DNA of 64,000 nt from Apium graveolens (GCF_009905375.1 NC_133647.1:51208506-51272505); one strand, 5' to 3'; positions 34,701-47,700 are shown, counted from the stretch's first letter. Numbers and translations are program-made. Notes: a model not told the origin generated them from the letters alone.

Positions 34701-35518
34701 ACATAAAATCAAGACATGCAAGCATTAAACTTCATCTCCTAAGCATGGAACTTCTTATAAAGTGTATATTATATGAATGGGTAATGGAATTACACTAGAA
34801 TGGCAAGGATTTGATGAAGAAAAATTGAAGGGAATGGGGGAAGGGGCTTCGGCCGAATGAAGAAAAAGAGAGGGGGAGGAGAGAAAATTTGAGAGTGAAA
34901 ATGATGAGCTTGAGTGGAGTGTAGTTTTGGGTTAAATCCTCTCTTTATGGTTCATCATACACTAGTTAAATAGTGGAATTTGGAATGTACTAAAGTGCCC
35001 TTCTCCAATAACCAAGCAAAAGTGCATGCAAGGGTAGTTTAGTCTTTTGGTGGATAGAAGAAAGTTAGTGGGGTATGAATTGTCTCTTATGCCCTTTAAA
35101 TTGAATTGGAGGGTGTTTGCATGCATGGGCAACTAAGTAATTTGCAATTTAAAAATCAACTAATTTATATAAAATATTTTTTATAAATATAAATGCACCT
35201 CCATAATCACAAAATAAATATCATAAAATAGCTTATGATTTTAGAAATTTAATGATATAAAATTTGAAAGTTTATTGTTAAAAAAATTTTAAAATCGATT
35301 TTTCATATAAAATGAAGTACTTTTGATTATCATTTAAAAAATACTAAATGATAAGATTTTATTTTCAAAAAAAGATTATATAAACTAATACATTAAACAC
35401 TTAGTTTATAGGCACTCAATCATATAGATCATCCACATTTATAATTCCACACAATTTAAATTTCAATTATAAACATAAAATTATATATAGATAGGGTTTA
35501 AAAATACCGGTCGTAACA
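31725..35518 (-). repeat. 3' LTR of chromovirus G
   Basis: 3,794 bp, starting TGTTACGACCGG in element orientation at 35518. Its far terminus at 31725 reads TATCACG where the other LTR has TGTCACA, so the terminal dinucleotide has mutated. It has 55 bp near 34275-34330 that the 5' LTR lacks, which accounts for the length difference. A GCAAGTAGTGAGC...GCTCA box lies at 31992-32014. Confidence 0.92.
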
Positions 35519-35535
35519 TCCTCTCCCCCTTTAAG
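35519..35535 (-). other. Polypurine tract of chromovirus G
   Basis: The minus strand reads CTTAAAGGGGGAGAGGA next to the 3' LTR start. It lies only 17 bases after the integrase stop codon, so G has no room for a 3' accessory ORF. Confidence 0.88.
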
Positions 35536-35552
35536 GATTCTGTCCTCATAAT

Positions 35553-36735
35553 CTAGGAGAATAAGTGAGGATACCGGCTACGTATATCCGATTCTAGTTC
35601 CCACGTTGACTCTTCAACCTTGGGATTTCTCCAAAGTACTCTTACCAACTTGACCAGCTTATTTCTAAGACTCTTCTCTTGCCAGTCAAGTATTTTGACA
35701 GGTTGCTCCATAAATGACAGGTCTGCCTGATTCTCTATAGGTTCATATTCTATCACATGGTTGGCATCAGGATTATACTTCTTAAGTAATGACACATGAA
35801 ACACGTTATGCACATGCTGATACTGAGGCGGCAAAGCTAATTTATAGGCCACCTTCCCTACTTGACCCAAAACTTCAAAAGGACCAATATATCTAGGTGC
35901 TAACTTCCCTTTCTTGCCAAACCTAGACAGTCCTTTCCTCGATGATACTTTCAGCAATACGACTTCACCTACATGGAATCTGATATCCTTACGTGCAGGG
36001 TCTGCATACTTTCTTTGCATATCTTGAGCAGCAAGTAATCTCTTCTGAATCAATTTGACTGTCTCATGCATTTATTGCACCAATTCCGGGCCTAAAATCT
36101 TTCTTTCTTCCACTTCATCCCAGCTGGTTGGTGATCTGCATTTCCGCCCACATAAAGCTTCATATGGTGGCATGCCAATACTGGTGTGGTAGCTGTTGTT
36201 ATAGGAGAATTCTACCAATGGCAGGTGGTCGTCCCAACTTCTCGCAAAATCAATCGCACATCTACGCAACATGTCTTCAATTATTTGAATTATCCTCTCG
36301 CTTTGACCATTAGTCTGCGGATGATATGCCGTACTCATATTCAACTTGGTGCCAAGACTTTTTTGAAAATACTTCCAGAATCTCGAGTTAAATCGTGGAT
36401 CTCTATCCGAAACTATTGATACAGGTATGCCATATCATAATACGATTTCACGCACATACAGGTGGACCAATCTGTCCAATAAAGACCTCTCGTTAATCGG
36501 AAGAAAATGTGCCGACTTTGTAAGGCGATCAACTATAACCCATATAGCATCATGTCCGGATTTCGTTCGTGGTAATCCTACTATAAAGTCTATGGCAATG
36601 TTTTCCCACTTCCATTCTGGAATCTTTAAAGGCTGAATTAATCCTCTTGGTCTTTGATGTTCTGCCTTCACTTTCTGACAAGTATAGCACCTCACAACCC
36701 ATTCTGCTACTTCTGGCTTCATATTTGACCACCAA
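35553..36735 (-). pseudogene. Chromovirus G integrase with chromodomain
   Basis: The zinc region ends in CYTCQKVKAEHQRP (about 36675). The core shows IAIDFIVGLPRTKSGHDAIW, and after a gap the MSTAYHPQTNGQSERIIQ segment with the catalytic Glu (36072-36344). Between 36345 and 36434 the frame is broken but aligns as integrase core. The C-terminal frame (35553-36071) has [29 protein letters not shown] and then a chromodomain-type tail [16 protein letters not shown], ending RSRYPHLFS. Such chromodomains direct insertion to heterochromatin in related elements. A stop at 36072 and breaks near 36430 make it inactive. Confidence 0.88.
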
Positions 36736-36746
36736 AAGTTCTGCTT

Positions 36747-37487
36747 CTAGTCCTGGTACATCTTGGTGCTTCCCGGATGGATTGAAAATCTAGAATTATG
36801 AGCTTTTTGCAATATCTCATTCTTCAATCCAGTCATATGAGGAATCCAAATTCTTGAGGAAAACCTTAATATACCTTGTTCATCCCTTTGAGTACAAATC
36901 TCTTCTCCGTTTAGTTGATTATTCTCCTGTTTCATCACTTCTTTCTGACATTTCTTTATCTTTTCCAATAATGATGGCTGAAAAGTCATAGTACGACGAA
37001 TCTTCTCAGCTTTTCTACAAACACACAGTTCTAATTCAAATCTCCTGATTTCTCCAGATAATTCCTTTGATACCGCTGCCATATTCAACCTCTCTTTCCT
37101 ACTCAAAGCATCAGCTACCACATTTGCCTTTCCCGGATGATAATTTATCGAGCAATCATAGTCCTTAATTAATTCCAACCATCTCCTTTGCCTCATATTG
37201 AGCTCCTTCTGAGTGAAAATATACTTCAAACTCTTGTGATCCGTGTAGATCTCACACCTTTCTCCATAAAGGTAATGTCTCCAGATCTTAAGAGCAAATA
37301 CTATAGCTGCTAATTCCAAGTCATGTGTAGGATATTTCAATTCATGTGGTTTTAACTGTCTTGACGCATACGCAATCACCTTGTTGTGTTGCTTTAGCAT
37401 GCAACCCAGGCCCTTATGTAAAGCATCACTGAAAATCACAAAGTCTCCTTGATCATCTAGTAATACTAGTACCGGAGCTGTAACCAA
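36747..37487 (-). pseudogene. Chromovirus G RNase H and integrase start
   Basis: A 246-codon open frame. RNase H motifs: [37 protein letters not shown] (catalytic Glu) and [12 protein letters not shown], then [15 protein letters not shown]. The integrase zinc finger begins near its end ([18 protein letters not shown]). It is continuous with RT above, but a stop at 37490 and another at 36747 cut it out of the polyprotein. Confidence 0.9.
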
Positions 37488-37489
37488 CC

Positions 37490-38570
37490 TCTATTTTAAT
37501 TTTTGAAAACTATCTTCACATTCTGCATTCCATTCAAATTTCTGATTCTTCCTAGTCAACTTAGTCAATAGCATGGAGATTTTTGAGAAATCTTTAACAA
37601 ACCTTCTATAATATCCCGCCAATCCTAGAAAAATTTACACTTCCGTAGGTGTCTTTGGTCTCTCCCAACTCATAATTGCCTCAATCTTTGCCGGATCCAC
37701 TTTGATTCCTTCACTTCCAATAACATGTCCCAAAAATTGAACTTCCTTTAACTAGAACTCACACTTAGAAAACTTGGCATACAACTTCTCTTGTCAGAGT
37801 ATCTCCAATGCTAACCACAGATGCTGCATATGTTTTTCTTCTGACTTTGAATATATAAGAATATCATCAATGAATACCACTACAAACTTGTCCAAATACT
37901 TTTTAAATACCCAGTTCATCATATCCATAAATGCTGCAGGAGCATTAGTCAACCCAAAAGGCATTACTAAGAATTCATCATGTCTATATCTTGTTCTGAA
38001 TGTTGTCTTCAGGATATCGTCTTCTTTGATCTTCAATTGATGGTATCCTGATCTTAAATCAATCTTGGAAAAACACTTAGCTCCTTTTAGCTGATCAAAT
38101 AAATCATATATCCTTGGTAGCGGGTAACGGTTCTTAATCGTCATCTTACTCAGCTCCCGATAGTCTATACATAACCTCATGCTTCCATCCTTCTTCTTTA
38201 CGAATAGAACAGGTGCTCCCCATGGTGACGTACTTGGCTGTATCACTCCTTTGTCCAATAATTCCTATAGCTGGCTCGCCAACTCTTTCATTTCTGCTGG
38301 TGCCATTCTATAAGGTGCCTTCGAAACTGGTTCCGTGCTTGGAGCAAGGTTGATCTCAAACTCAATTTGTCGATTGGGCGGTAAACCCGGTAGTTCATCT
38401 GGAAACACATCTGGAAATTTGTTTACTACGGGGATATCTTCCATGCGGAGGCTCTCTCTTTCTAAATCCACTACATAGGCTAGAAACGATTTGCAACCTC
38501 TCCTAAGCAATTTCTTAGCCTGGACGATTGTAAGAAACAGTCGCTCTTGCCTCTGACCCTTAAATACCAC
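37490..38570 (-). pseudogene. Chromovirus G reverse transcriptase
   Basis: RT core in 37794-38258: [50 protein letters not shown] and [18 protein letters not shown], with the catalytic FIDD intact. The connection from protease (38265-38570) has FPDVFPDELPGLPPNRQIEF and APYRMAPAEMKEL. Stops at 38263 and in the thumb region (about 37490-37790) break the frame. Confidence 0.9.
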
Positions 38571-38620
38571 TTTTTCTCCAATCTCTGTCTTTAAATATAC
38601 TTTCTTAGATTTACATCTAT

Positions 38621-39000
38621 CTAGGCGTTATTCTTCCCTAACCAATCAATGCCTAAGATTATGTCAAACTCCCCTAACTTGAAAAGTATCAAGTCTGCTG
38701 AATATTTTTGCCCCAAAATATCAATCTCACACTTAGGACAGAATTGACTCACAAGAAACTTCTCTTGGTTTGCAATTACCGCATCTATTACCTCGTTCAG
38801 GGTCATTTTATCACATTTAAGTTTATCAACGAAAGTTTCTGATATAAAAGATCTAGTAGCTCCAGAATCAATCAATACCTTAGCTTCAACATTATTCATT
38901 AAAAGTTTACCTGCTATCACCTCAGAATTCTGAACAACATCCTTCATCTTTAAATCAAATGTCCTTGTTGTCGCTTGCGGAGTTTCGGTAGATGGTGGAG
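38621..39000 (-). pseudogene. Chromovirus G protease
   Basis: The retropepsin site KVLIDSGATRSFISETF lies at about 38840-38890, followed by QFCPKCEIDILGQKYSADL and LGEFDIILGIDWLGKNNA, the usual chromovirus protease end. The same frame carries the gag zinc knuckles upstream, so gag and protease share one ORF here. The stop at 38621 cuts it from RT. Confidence 0.87.
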
Positions 39001-39059
39001 GTAATGTCAATACCTCAACTGGCATGCTTGCACTAGTACTTGCCACATTCATCAAAGCC

Positions 39060-40165
39060 TTGACTGGTCCGGTTGACTTGCATTCCCTAGGTATATGTCC
39101 AGTCTTTCCACACTTATAGCATGTAACTCTCGGCTTCGGTATCTTACACTCATTAGCAAAGTGTCCCTTCTGATTACATCTATAACATGTCATGTTCAAC
39201 TTATTACACAATCCTGGATGTCTTTTTCCACAATGCTTGCACTCTGGTCTCTAAAATCTATTTTCTCCAACTTGTCCTTGGCTTGACTGGTTGTCCCCCT
39301 TAGAATCTTGTATCTTGTTCAAATTTCCCTTCTTCTGAAAATTTCCTCCTTGGTGGAATCCAATCCTTTTCACACTCCTGTCTTGTGAGCTTCCGGCTTC
39401 AGATTTCTCTCCATAAAATGGAACCTTTCTCTTCTTGTTATCCTTTTCTTTCCTTGACTATATCCCATTACTCTCAATCAGAGCAGCCTTCTATACTACT
39501 CCAACATAAGTATCAAGCTCAAATATAGCCACTCTATCTCTGATCCAAGGCTCTAATCCTTGTTGGAATCTCTTTGCTTTCTCTTCCTCAGTGTTGGTAT
39601 ACTTCATCATAAACCTTGACAGCTCCGTAAACTTCTTCTCGTACTCCAATATAGACATACTTCCTTGCTTCAATTCAAGAAATTTAAGCTCCATCTAATT
39701 CTGCATATACTTAGGGTAATACTTTTCCTGGAATAGCCTCTTAAACCTTTCCCAAGAAACCGGCTGATTTGCTTCCATAGCTCTCACTGAATCCCACCAA
39801 TAGATGAATTCCCCTTTCAGAAAATAAGTAGCATATGGCATCTTCTGATCTTCTCCTAACTGAACCAATTCAAAAGCTCTTTCCATTTCCCTAATCCATG
39901 TATTAGCTATTATCGGATCAGTGGTATCATGAAATACAGGTGGATTCACATTCTGAAAAGCTTTGAAAGTAACAATTTGTCGAGATGGTACTGGTGGATC
40001 AGGTGGTTGGTGTGGTTCATGGTTATCTTGGTTTTCGAATTGTTGTTGAAGAGTTAGTTATTGTTGAGCTATAGCATTTGTTTGCTGTTGTAAGGTTTCC
40101 AGAAGTCGAAGAATATTAGGATCTATGGTAGAAGTAGTTGTCGGGTTCTTCTTTTTAGGTGGCAT
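39060..40165 (-). pseudogene. Chromovirus G gag
   Basis: The start is the ATG at 40165 (MPPKKKNPTT), directly after a splice-acceptor-like TTTCAG. The core lies in two frames: NPPVFHDTTDPIIANTWIRE to FKRLFQEKYYPKYMQN (39695-39949), and ELKFLELKQGSMSILEYEKK to RFQQGLEPWIRDRV (39491-39694). A cysteine cluster CKHCGKRHPGLC and two CCHC knuckles (CYRCNQKGHFANEC, CYKCGKTGHIPREC) lie at about 39070-39250. Stops include CAA-to-TAA near 40060 and CAG-to-TAG at 39692. It is inactive. Confidence 0.85.
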
Positions 40166-40474
40166 GATCCTGAAATAAAAGTTATATCAAAACAGGTATG
40201 AACAATACATAAAATTTCATGGTTATGGTGTCAAAAGTCATTTTATTCATTCAATCGGGTTTCAAATTAAACAATAAGGGTGATGCATATAAAAGCATAA
40301 GAACAATTGAAAGCAAATAGAATGATTGTGCATAATTATCGAAATTAGGGTCAAGGTACATCAAGATTGGAATAGAGTCTGAATCTAGGGATAACATACT
40401 TAATTAAAGGAAACAACAGGGAATTCTACAAATTCCAACAATACAACGACATGAAAAGTAGATAATGGAAAGAA

Positions 40475-40832
40475 CTAAGGCTCCACTCCATCAGAACGGG
40501 GTCCGGTAGTCTTTTCTTCACGAAGCGTCTTCACAATGCACTGGAGCTCGTCCGCAATCATTTGGATAGTATACTGGCTGGTACGGTCTCAGTACGATGG
40601 CATCTCATCAAGCTTAGTGTTAACGTACTGAACCAAGGTCTCAAATCTCACAGTCATCAGCTCCTTAGGCTTTCCTTCATAGTTTCGGCTGTCCGGATAC
40701 ACGTTCTTCAATCGCTCTAACATTCAATCGTACTTTCCCTGAAGCATGTCGAACTCACGCCTCAACTCAGCATACACGGAGAAAGCAATTGTGTCAGATG
40801 GTTCAGAAGATGATGAGGAATACGCCCTTTGC
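40475..40832 (-). pseudogene. Leader ORF before gag in chromovirus G
   Basis: An otherwise continuous frame of about 119 codons between primer site and gag, ending at the TAG at 40475. It reads RAYSSSSSEPSDTIAFS, AELRREFDMLQGKYD, LERLKNVYPDSRNYEG, VRFETLVQYVNTKLDEMP and IADELQCIVKTLREEK. Two in-frame TGA codons are consistent with CGA-to-TGA changes, so it was probably once intact. It has no ATG near its start and begins after an acceptor-like TTTGGCAG at 40832, so it may need splicing. It is charged and helical. No known family. The Ser-rich start resembles element F's leader ORF. Confidence 0.55.
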
Positions 40833-40971
40833 TGCCAAACAATGCATAGATATATATAAGAGAATTAGTAGCGAATGACTCGAATATTCTATACCTACAC
40901 TCTTGTATAATATTCTATAAACCTAAATACATATATAACCTATTTGGGCTGTCCAGGGACTCTAAACCGTA

Positions 40972-40983
40972 GCTCTGATACCA
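40972..40983 (-). other. Primer-binding site of chromovirus G
   Basis: The minus strand reads TGGTATCAGAGC (initiator-Met tRNA type), four bases inside the 5' LTR end at 40988. The stretch from here to 40833 is leader and holds a donor-like GTATAGAA at 40894. Confidence 0.9.
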
Positions 40984-40987
40984 AACC

Positions 40988-43900
40988 TGTCACACCCCAA
41001 ACATTTACAAAAGATAATATACGAGTAATTATATTACTTAACAAAAGGAAGTAAATACATCTGAATCCAAGATCTTTACAGTTTAGGGTTTGGAATAGCC
41101 CAACACTATTAACTATTACAACCTAATTCCAATATCGAGTCCTCACGCACAAAATCACTAACTACCTGAGCTCGACCATACGAATCGGCATCACAAGTCT
41201 TACGCGTTGTCTGCTTGAATCTAACCATATCTGCTAGCTGTAATATCAGGGTAAGCAAGTAATGAGCCAAATTCTCAACAAACGCAAAAATATACATAAA
41301 CAAGAATAATACATTAACAATGAAATTGAAAGATTCAAAAATATTATATCAAGAGATAAACTTTCAGGATGATGGCATCTTTTATTGTAATAAAACCATT
41401 CAAAACCATTTTCTTATCAAAAACCATTTTATGACGCTACGGATTACAGCTGGTGATCAGCCGCAAAGTAATCCCGAACCTCGCTGGGTTCTAGAACATT
41501 AATGGGATCCCTAGGCAACCTTTAAGCCTACAAATTAAGAGCGGAAAGGACTTGCGGCTCAGTCCAGATCCACTATCTAAAGAAAATATTTGTCCCCCTT
41601 TGGGACTGGAAATCCAAATTTTAACTTTTTATTTTAAAAACTGATGCCAAGTGACGGTTAATTTCTTAAACAGTGAGCATCTTATCAAGGGTTCTAGATC
41701 AACTTTGAAGCACAGGGAATAGGTCCACTAAATTTCAAGTCCATGATCAACTAGACTATACTTTATCAAGGGAATTGCAAGGTTTCTATTCACAAGGAAT
41801 TTGAAAATGAGATTTAGCAGGGTTATCGGATAGTATGAAGGAACTAAGTCAAACTAGGTTCAAGGTAATGGTTCCAGATAAGACATAGGTATTGAAATAC
41901 AAAGAAGGTGAGCATTAGTTCAAAGTATAACAGGGTATCATGTTTTAGGGGTAAGAATATGGTTATCAAGCAATCATGAACGACTTTTAAGGGATAGCTG
42001 ACTTTTAGGTATCAAGATAAGGTTACTGAGTATAACTTGCACAGGGTTCCACATCACAATTACTTGGTATATTAGCACGGTATGACTTTTAAATTACTTG
42101 CATAGAAATCTCCAAGCAAAGTTAAACTACTTGCAATAGAAACTTAAGGGTTCATGGCATTTGCATATAATACGAAAGATAGATTTGAAACCATTTGGAT
42201 CATATATATCAAGATGAATTAGAATACTTGCATCATATATAAAAAATGGGCTAACACTATCTTGCAGTATAAATAAAAAGGTAGGTTGAAACACTTGCCT
42301 TGAGAAAGGCTTAACTTGACTGGCAGGTGGTAGCAACTGGAGCTTCACTCGATAATGGCAAGTTTACCCTCATCTTGAGAGCCTACACAAAATAATAATA
42401 TCCTCATTATAATATATACTCACCAACTCAACCTAATTATAAACTGAAATTACGCACATTGGCACTTAGGCCTATATACACATAAATGCTTATAATTACC
42501 TTATAAGAATAATAGTTCAAATAGCCACTCATGTTCACATAGCACATTTAAGTACATAATAATATATCCATACACACTATATTGCATCACTAGGCTTGGA
42601 TGATCTCACTTCACTTACTCAAGTCACTTAGTTATGCTAAACTAGCCAAAACTCTTAATATCGTCCTCATAACTCGAAGTACCTTTTCTAAACCATCAAG
42701 TTCTTATAGACCCTGACTTAGGCCTTACACTCTACTGACCTCATACTATCTTAAAACTATGGTGGTCAACCTAGGCCTCACTCATAAGTGCCCTAAAATT
42801 AAAGGTTAAGTGATTTTGCTCATTATAGTGATTTTAGGGTGATACCAATGGGTTTATGAGTACAATTGACACACTTACACTTCAGGTTTACCTCTAAAAC
42901 TTCTACACTATACTCTTCTGACCATAAGGAAACTCTCAAACTTGGTGTGGATCAAGGGCCTAGCTTGAGCCTACCTGGGCCTAAACTTAAAGTCCAATGT
43001 TCCCCTGTTTTCTGGACAGAAAAGTGTCCTGTTTTGCATTAACTTATGACACATGATTCTAACTCAATTACTATAAACTATGGCTGGAAAAAGTCCTCTG
43101 ACACTCCCTCTAACTAGGGCTAACAAAGGCCTAGAGAGGGCCTACCCATGACATGGTCAAAACTCCTCATTTCTAAGTTGCAACAAAACTGTCCCCTGCT
43201 GGACAGATTCTAAATTTTGGTGTGTGCATCTCACTAAATGGTTGGGTTTCTCTAATTTGTGACTTCTAGACCCAATTATACCCCAAGTATTAACTCCCCG
43301 TGGCTTGGTCCTAACAATTCCTAAGAAATGCCCATTCAAAATCTACACCAAATCTCACATGCAAATCTGGAAAAAATTTCAGGATTCTATCCTAGCCTTT
43401 CCACCTTAAGTCCCACTTTAAAACCACGAATTAAATCTCAACCAAGGAAAATTTACTACGATAATACTCTAAACTAAGACCTCAACCAATAATGGAGATC
43501 ATCCATGCCCTATAGTACCAACATGCAAAATAAAAGGGTTATTAGCATAAATTCAACTTTGAATACTTAACTACTTCAAAAGATCGTGAACACTAACTTT
43601 TAACAACTAAGATCAAGCATAATATCAAGGAAACAATTCATTTTAGGCACATATAAGGTCGAATTTAACACAAACTAAGCATGCATGTACATTTTCGAAA
43701 AGAAGAGCATATATAACATGATTATACTTGAAAATAATGCCCTATCTCTAACATGCAAAGTAGAATATGACTTTACAACTAAAAATCAGTAGCATGCAAT
43801 GGTTTTTAAAAGAATTTTATTCATGGAAACACTTAGTTTATGCACATAAAAAGTATATCTCATAGAGAACTCTTTAATCAACATAAATTAAGAGTTTCTC

Positions 43901-44726
43901 TTTAGAGATCACATAAAATCAAGACATGCAAGCATTAAATTTCATCCCCTAAACATGGAACTTCTTGTAAAGTGTATATTATATGAATGGGTAATGGAAT
44001 TACACTAGAATGGCAAGGATTTGATGAAGGAAAATTAAAGGGAATGGGGGGAGGGGCTTCGGACGAATAAAAAAAAAGAGGGGGAGGAGAGAAAATTTGA
44101 GAGTGAAAATGATGAGCTTGAGTGGAGTGTGGTTTTGGGTTAACTCCTCTCTTTATGGTTCATCATGCACTAATTCAATAGTGGAATTTAGAATGTACTA
44201 AAGTGTCCTTCTCCAATAACCAAGCAAAAGTGCATTCAAGGGTAGTTTAGTCTTTTGGTGGATAGAAGAAGGTTAGTGGGGTATGAATTGTCTATTATGC
44301 CCTTTCAATTGAATTGGAGGGTATTTGCATGCATAGGAAACTAAGTAATTTGCAATTTAAAAATCAACTAATTTATATAAAACAATTTTTATAAATATAT
44401 AAATGCACCTCCATAAATCACAAAATAAATATCATAAAATAGCTTATGATTTTAGAAATTTAATGATATAAAATTTGAAAGTTTATTGTTAAAAGATTTT
44501 TAAAATCGATTTGTCATATAAAATGAAGTACTTTTCATTATCATTTAAAAATACTAAATGATAAAATTTCTTTTCAAAAAATTTTATATAAACTAATACA
44601 TTAAACACTTAGTTTATACACACTCAGTCATATATATCATCCACATTTATAATTCCACACAATTTAAATTTTAATTATAAACACACAATTTTATATAGAT
44701 AGGGTTTAGAAATACCGGTCGTAACA
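40988..44726 (-). repeat. 5' LTR of chromovirus G
   Basis: 3,739 bp with intact ends: TGTCACACCCC on the plus strand at 40988 and CGTAACA at 44726. It is closely similar to the 3' LTR, with scattered substitutions and a 55-bp deletion. The GCAAGTAATGAGCC box is at 41254-41267. ORFs inside, such as 41109-41303, recur in the other LTR and are non-coding. Confidence 0.92.
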
Positions 44727-47700
44727 AATATAGGTAAATTTAGTTCAGGAATTGGCAGACTATCCCAGTCTATTGGCTCATCTTTGGAAATTATGGGCTC
44801 ACCATGAAAGTTGTTCAATGGATCCACCTTGAATTCCTCATGTACCACTGAGGGCTTGGATGTTTGAGTTGAAGTTGTAGACTTTTTGGGGATGTAGTCT
44901 TCCATTTCCTCATCAATGAAGTCCAATTTTCGTTTTGAATGGAGCTTGTATCTGAATTTTCTTTTCTTCTATGGTTCTTGATGTATTTTCTGATCTTGAG
45001 CTTCAGTAATCACAGGTGGTTTCTCAGATATCTCAGTTACAGTTTTGACAGCTTAGAGTTTAGCCAAGATAGCATCTTGTTCTTTTTTTATTTGAGATTT
45101 TTAGCATCTAAAGCATCCTGCTTCTTTTCTTGCTTGATCCTTTTTTTTCTTCTTTCTTAGCTACTGTAAACCGAGGGTGTCCAGCCACCACACATATCTC
45201 TTTACCATTCTTTTAGATTTTGACTATTTTTCTTTTAAGTGTTGAATCAGCTGGATTCTTGTAAAATGCAATTGACCTTGCCAACAGCTTCTTTTCATAT
45301 GGCCTAGGTGTCTCAAACATAAGATCCACAGGGTTTTTGTCTGAGAACTTTGAATAGTTCCTTTTAGGCTTCAGAATTAGATTGGCTTTTGGAGATTTTA
45401 TGCATGAAGTTTGGCCTTTTTCCAAGCTACCAAGTCTCATTTCATTCACTGGAATTTGTGTGACTTTTGAGTGGTGATGAAAAGTCTTGTCTTGTTTCTG
45501 TATTTGATCAAATTTCTTTTGAATGTCTGCATCAATCTTCTTCCAATTTATTATGTCTAATAGCTCCTTCTCAACTGCTGCTACATCAATCTTTGTCAGT
45601 TTGGCATTTGATTTGAGTTTTGTTGCTGCTAGATTGATGAGATCAATTCTATCCATAGCTGGTGGCTTAGTGAAAGCAATTTCTAGCATAATTGCTTTGA
45701 TGACTTGAATGTGTAGCACTTGCTCCCCCTCACTTTTTGACCCTCCTTGACTAACTGGGATAAGTGATTCTTCTTTCTCCTCCTTTTTGTTATCATCAAG
45801 TAGAGTTGAGGTAGAAGTCTGTGCAGCCACCAACTTTTGAAGCAACTGAGTTTGTTGTGCTTGATATAACCGGATAGCTGTGAGAGAGGCCTCTACAGCT
45901 TTGAGTCTTGTATCTAAGGAATCAACTTTGGTTGTAAGACTAGAGTTCTTCCTTAACTATCTGTTGATGTCAAGCACTGTTGTGTTTGGAAATTTAGAAT
46001 CCAATCTATCAGAGACATCCTTCTTGACTTGAGTAATCTCTGTTTTGATTAAAGTGACATCTAGATTGTGTTGAAGAGCCTGTATTTGATGTAATTTTAG
46101 AGAGTTGAGGTGTTCCTGTAGGAGCTTCTTAGTGCTTGCACTTGTTGTGGATTGAAGAGCAGTTTGTGTCTGTTTAATGAGTTGGATGAGAGTGGTCTTG
46201 AAGTGATGTTCATCACACTTCTTTGAAAATGCCCAAGATGGCATACCAGATCTGGAGCTAAGGCCTACTTCTCCTCTAGGTCCATTGGATCCACTTCATC
46301 ATCATCCTCATCTCCAAAGAACTCTTCAGACCCACCAGTGTCATAGTCAATGTCATCATCAGCTGTAGAAGGCATGGTGGTGATATCATCCTTTGCTCTT
46401 TGCATGGATTCAGTTGTATGCGCCAAGTTGAGCATCCTTTCTGCAGCCACATTGTCCTGTTCAGCTAGAACTTGATATGCTGACACAGGGTGAGTAAATG
46501 CCTCAGCTTCAAAAGAGACAGAGTCTAAAACAGCTTGATATTCTTGCTGAATTAGCTGTCTTTTTTCAGCCTCATTGACATCCATTAACTCACTTATAAT
46601 GGGCTCTTCCTATTCAGATGTACCTGCTTTTCTCTCAATTTCTCTCTGTTTTTGCATCAAAGGCTCCCCTTGGCTTCCCACCCTCTCACCATCACCTTCA
46701 CCTTCTAAGGTGGGACTCCTCTCACTTACTTTTACCAGGATGGAAGAAATAGCCTACATTTGTTCACTCTTTTCCTCTCCTTTTGCCTGGGAGCAACCCA
46801 ACCTCTCACGCATATCACTCCCTTCCCTTAGTCCTAGAAGTGATTGTACTACTACTAGCTCATCTACACTTGTGACAACAGTTGAGAAATTAGGTTGTGT
46901 AGTGAGTACAGATGGATGAGGAACATCCATAGGTATAGTAGTTTGAGAATCCGACGGATGACTGCTATTAGGCACATCCGTCGGGATACAATCACTAACC
47001 GACGGATGAACAATATCCTTCGGGATAGAAGAAATGATAGAGTTTAGAGTGGAAACTATTGTAGACTCTATGCAGATTGATGAGAATTTGGGCACAAATT
47101 TCTCAATAGTCCCTTAAAGAATTGGCAAGTTAGCCAACAAATTATCTAGAAGATGATGCTGACTTGCACTGATTTTTGGCTTCCTCAACGGAGTTAAAGA
47201 AGGGGAATCAGGTATCGATGTGTGAATCATGTCCACATCCAAAGAGTTTGTGGGAGAGTCTTGTGTGTGTGTAGCTTCAATACAGAAAGATTTTGGCTGT
47301 GACCCCACATTTGTTGGAGCCACATCAAACTGAATTTGAGATGGTGTCATGACTGAGTCTTTAGCTGCAGTTTACACTGTGTGTGTTCCCTGTGCATCCC
47401 CAAGGGTTTTTGATTTCTTCTTCCTGGCATAGGTTTGGGGTGAGCTTGTGTCCCTTGCCCTCATGGCTTGTGCTCCTGGTTGGGAGCTTGTTTCAATAGT
47501 GACATCCTTTTGGGAGGATGAAACTAGAGATGTACTAATTTCCTTATTAATCACCACAGTTTGTTGGGAAACTGTGGTGTGGCTAGGCTTAGGTGAACTC
47601 ACCTCTCCAACCTTATCCTTAGGGTTTCTTTGATTTTCACCCTGTCCCTCACCCAACTCACTACCATTCACACTCCCCTCTTTGGGTTTGGTAGATTTTG

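Larger units (their letters stand above)
31725..44726 (-). mobile_element. Chromovirus G (Tekay/Del-like), complete copy
   Basis: A 13.0-kb minus-strand Ty3/gypsy element with 3.7-3.8-kb LTRs and a perfect AATAT duplication (31720-31724 and 44727-44731), inserted into the Sirevirus C accessory ORF. Order: 5' LTR 40988-44726, primer site, leader ORF, gag, protease, RT, RNase H, integrase with chromodomain, polypurine tract, 3' LTR 31725-35518. Long LTRs and the chromodomain fit the Tekay/Del lineage. Stops inactivate it, and most of those I checked are C-to-T changes (CAG, CAA or CGA codons). Confidence 0.94.

Noticed and set aside
34800..35150. Purine-rich stretch that could be a host exon
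   Set aside because: It recurs at 44040-44330 in the other chromovirus G LTR and is LTR sequence.
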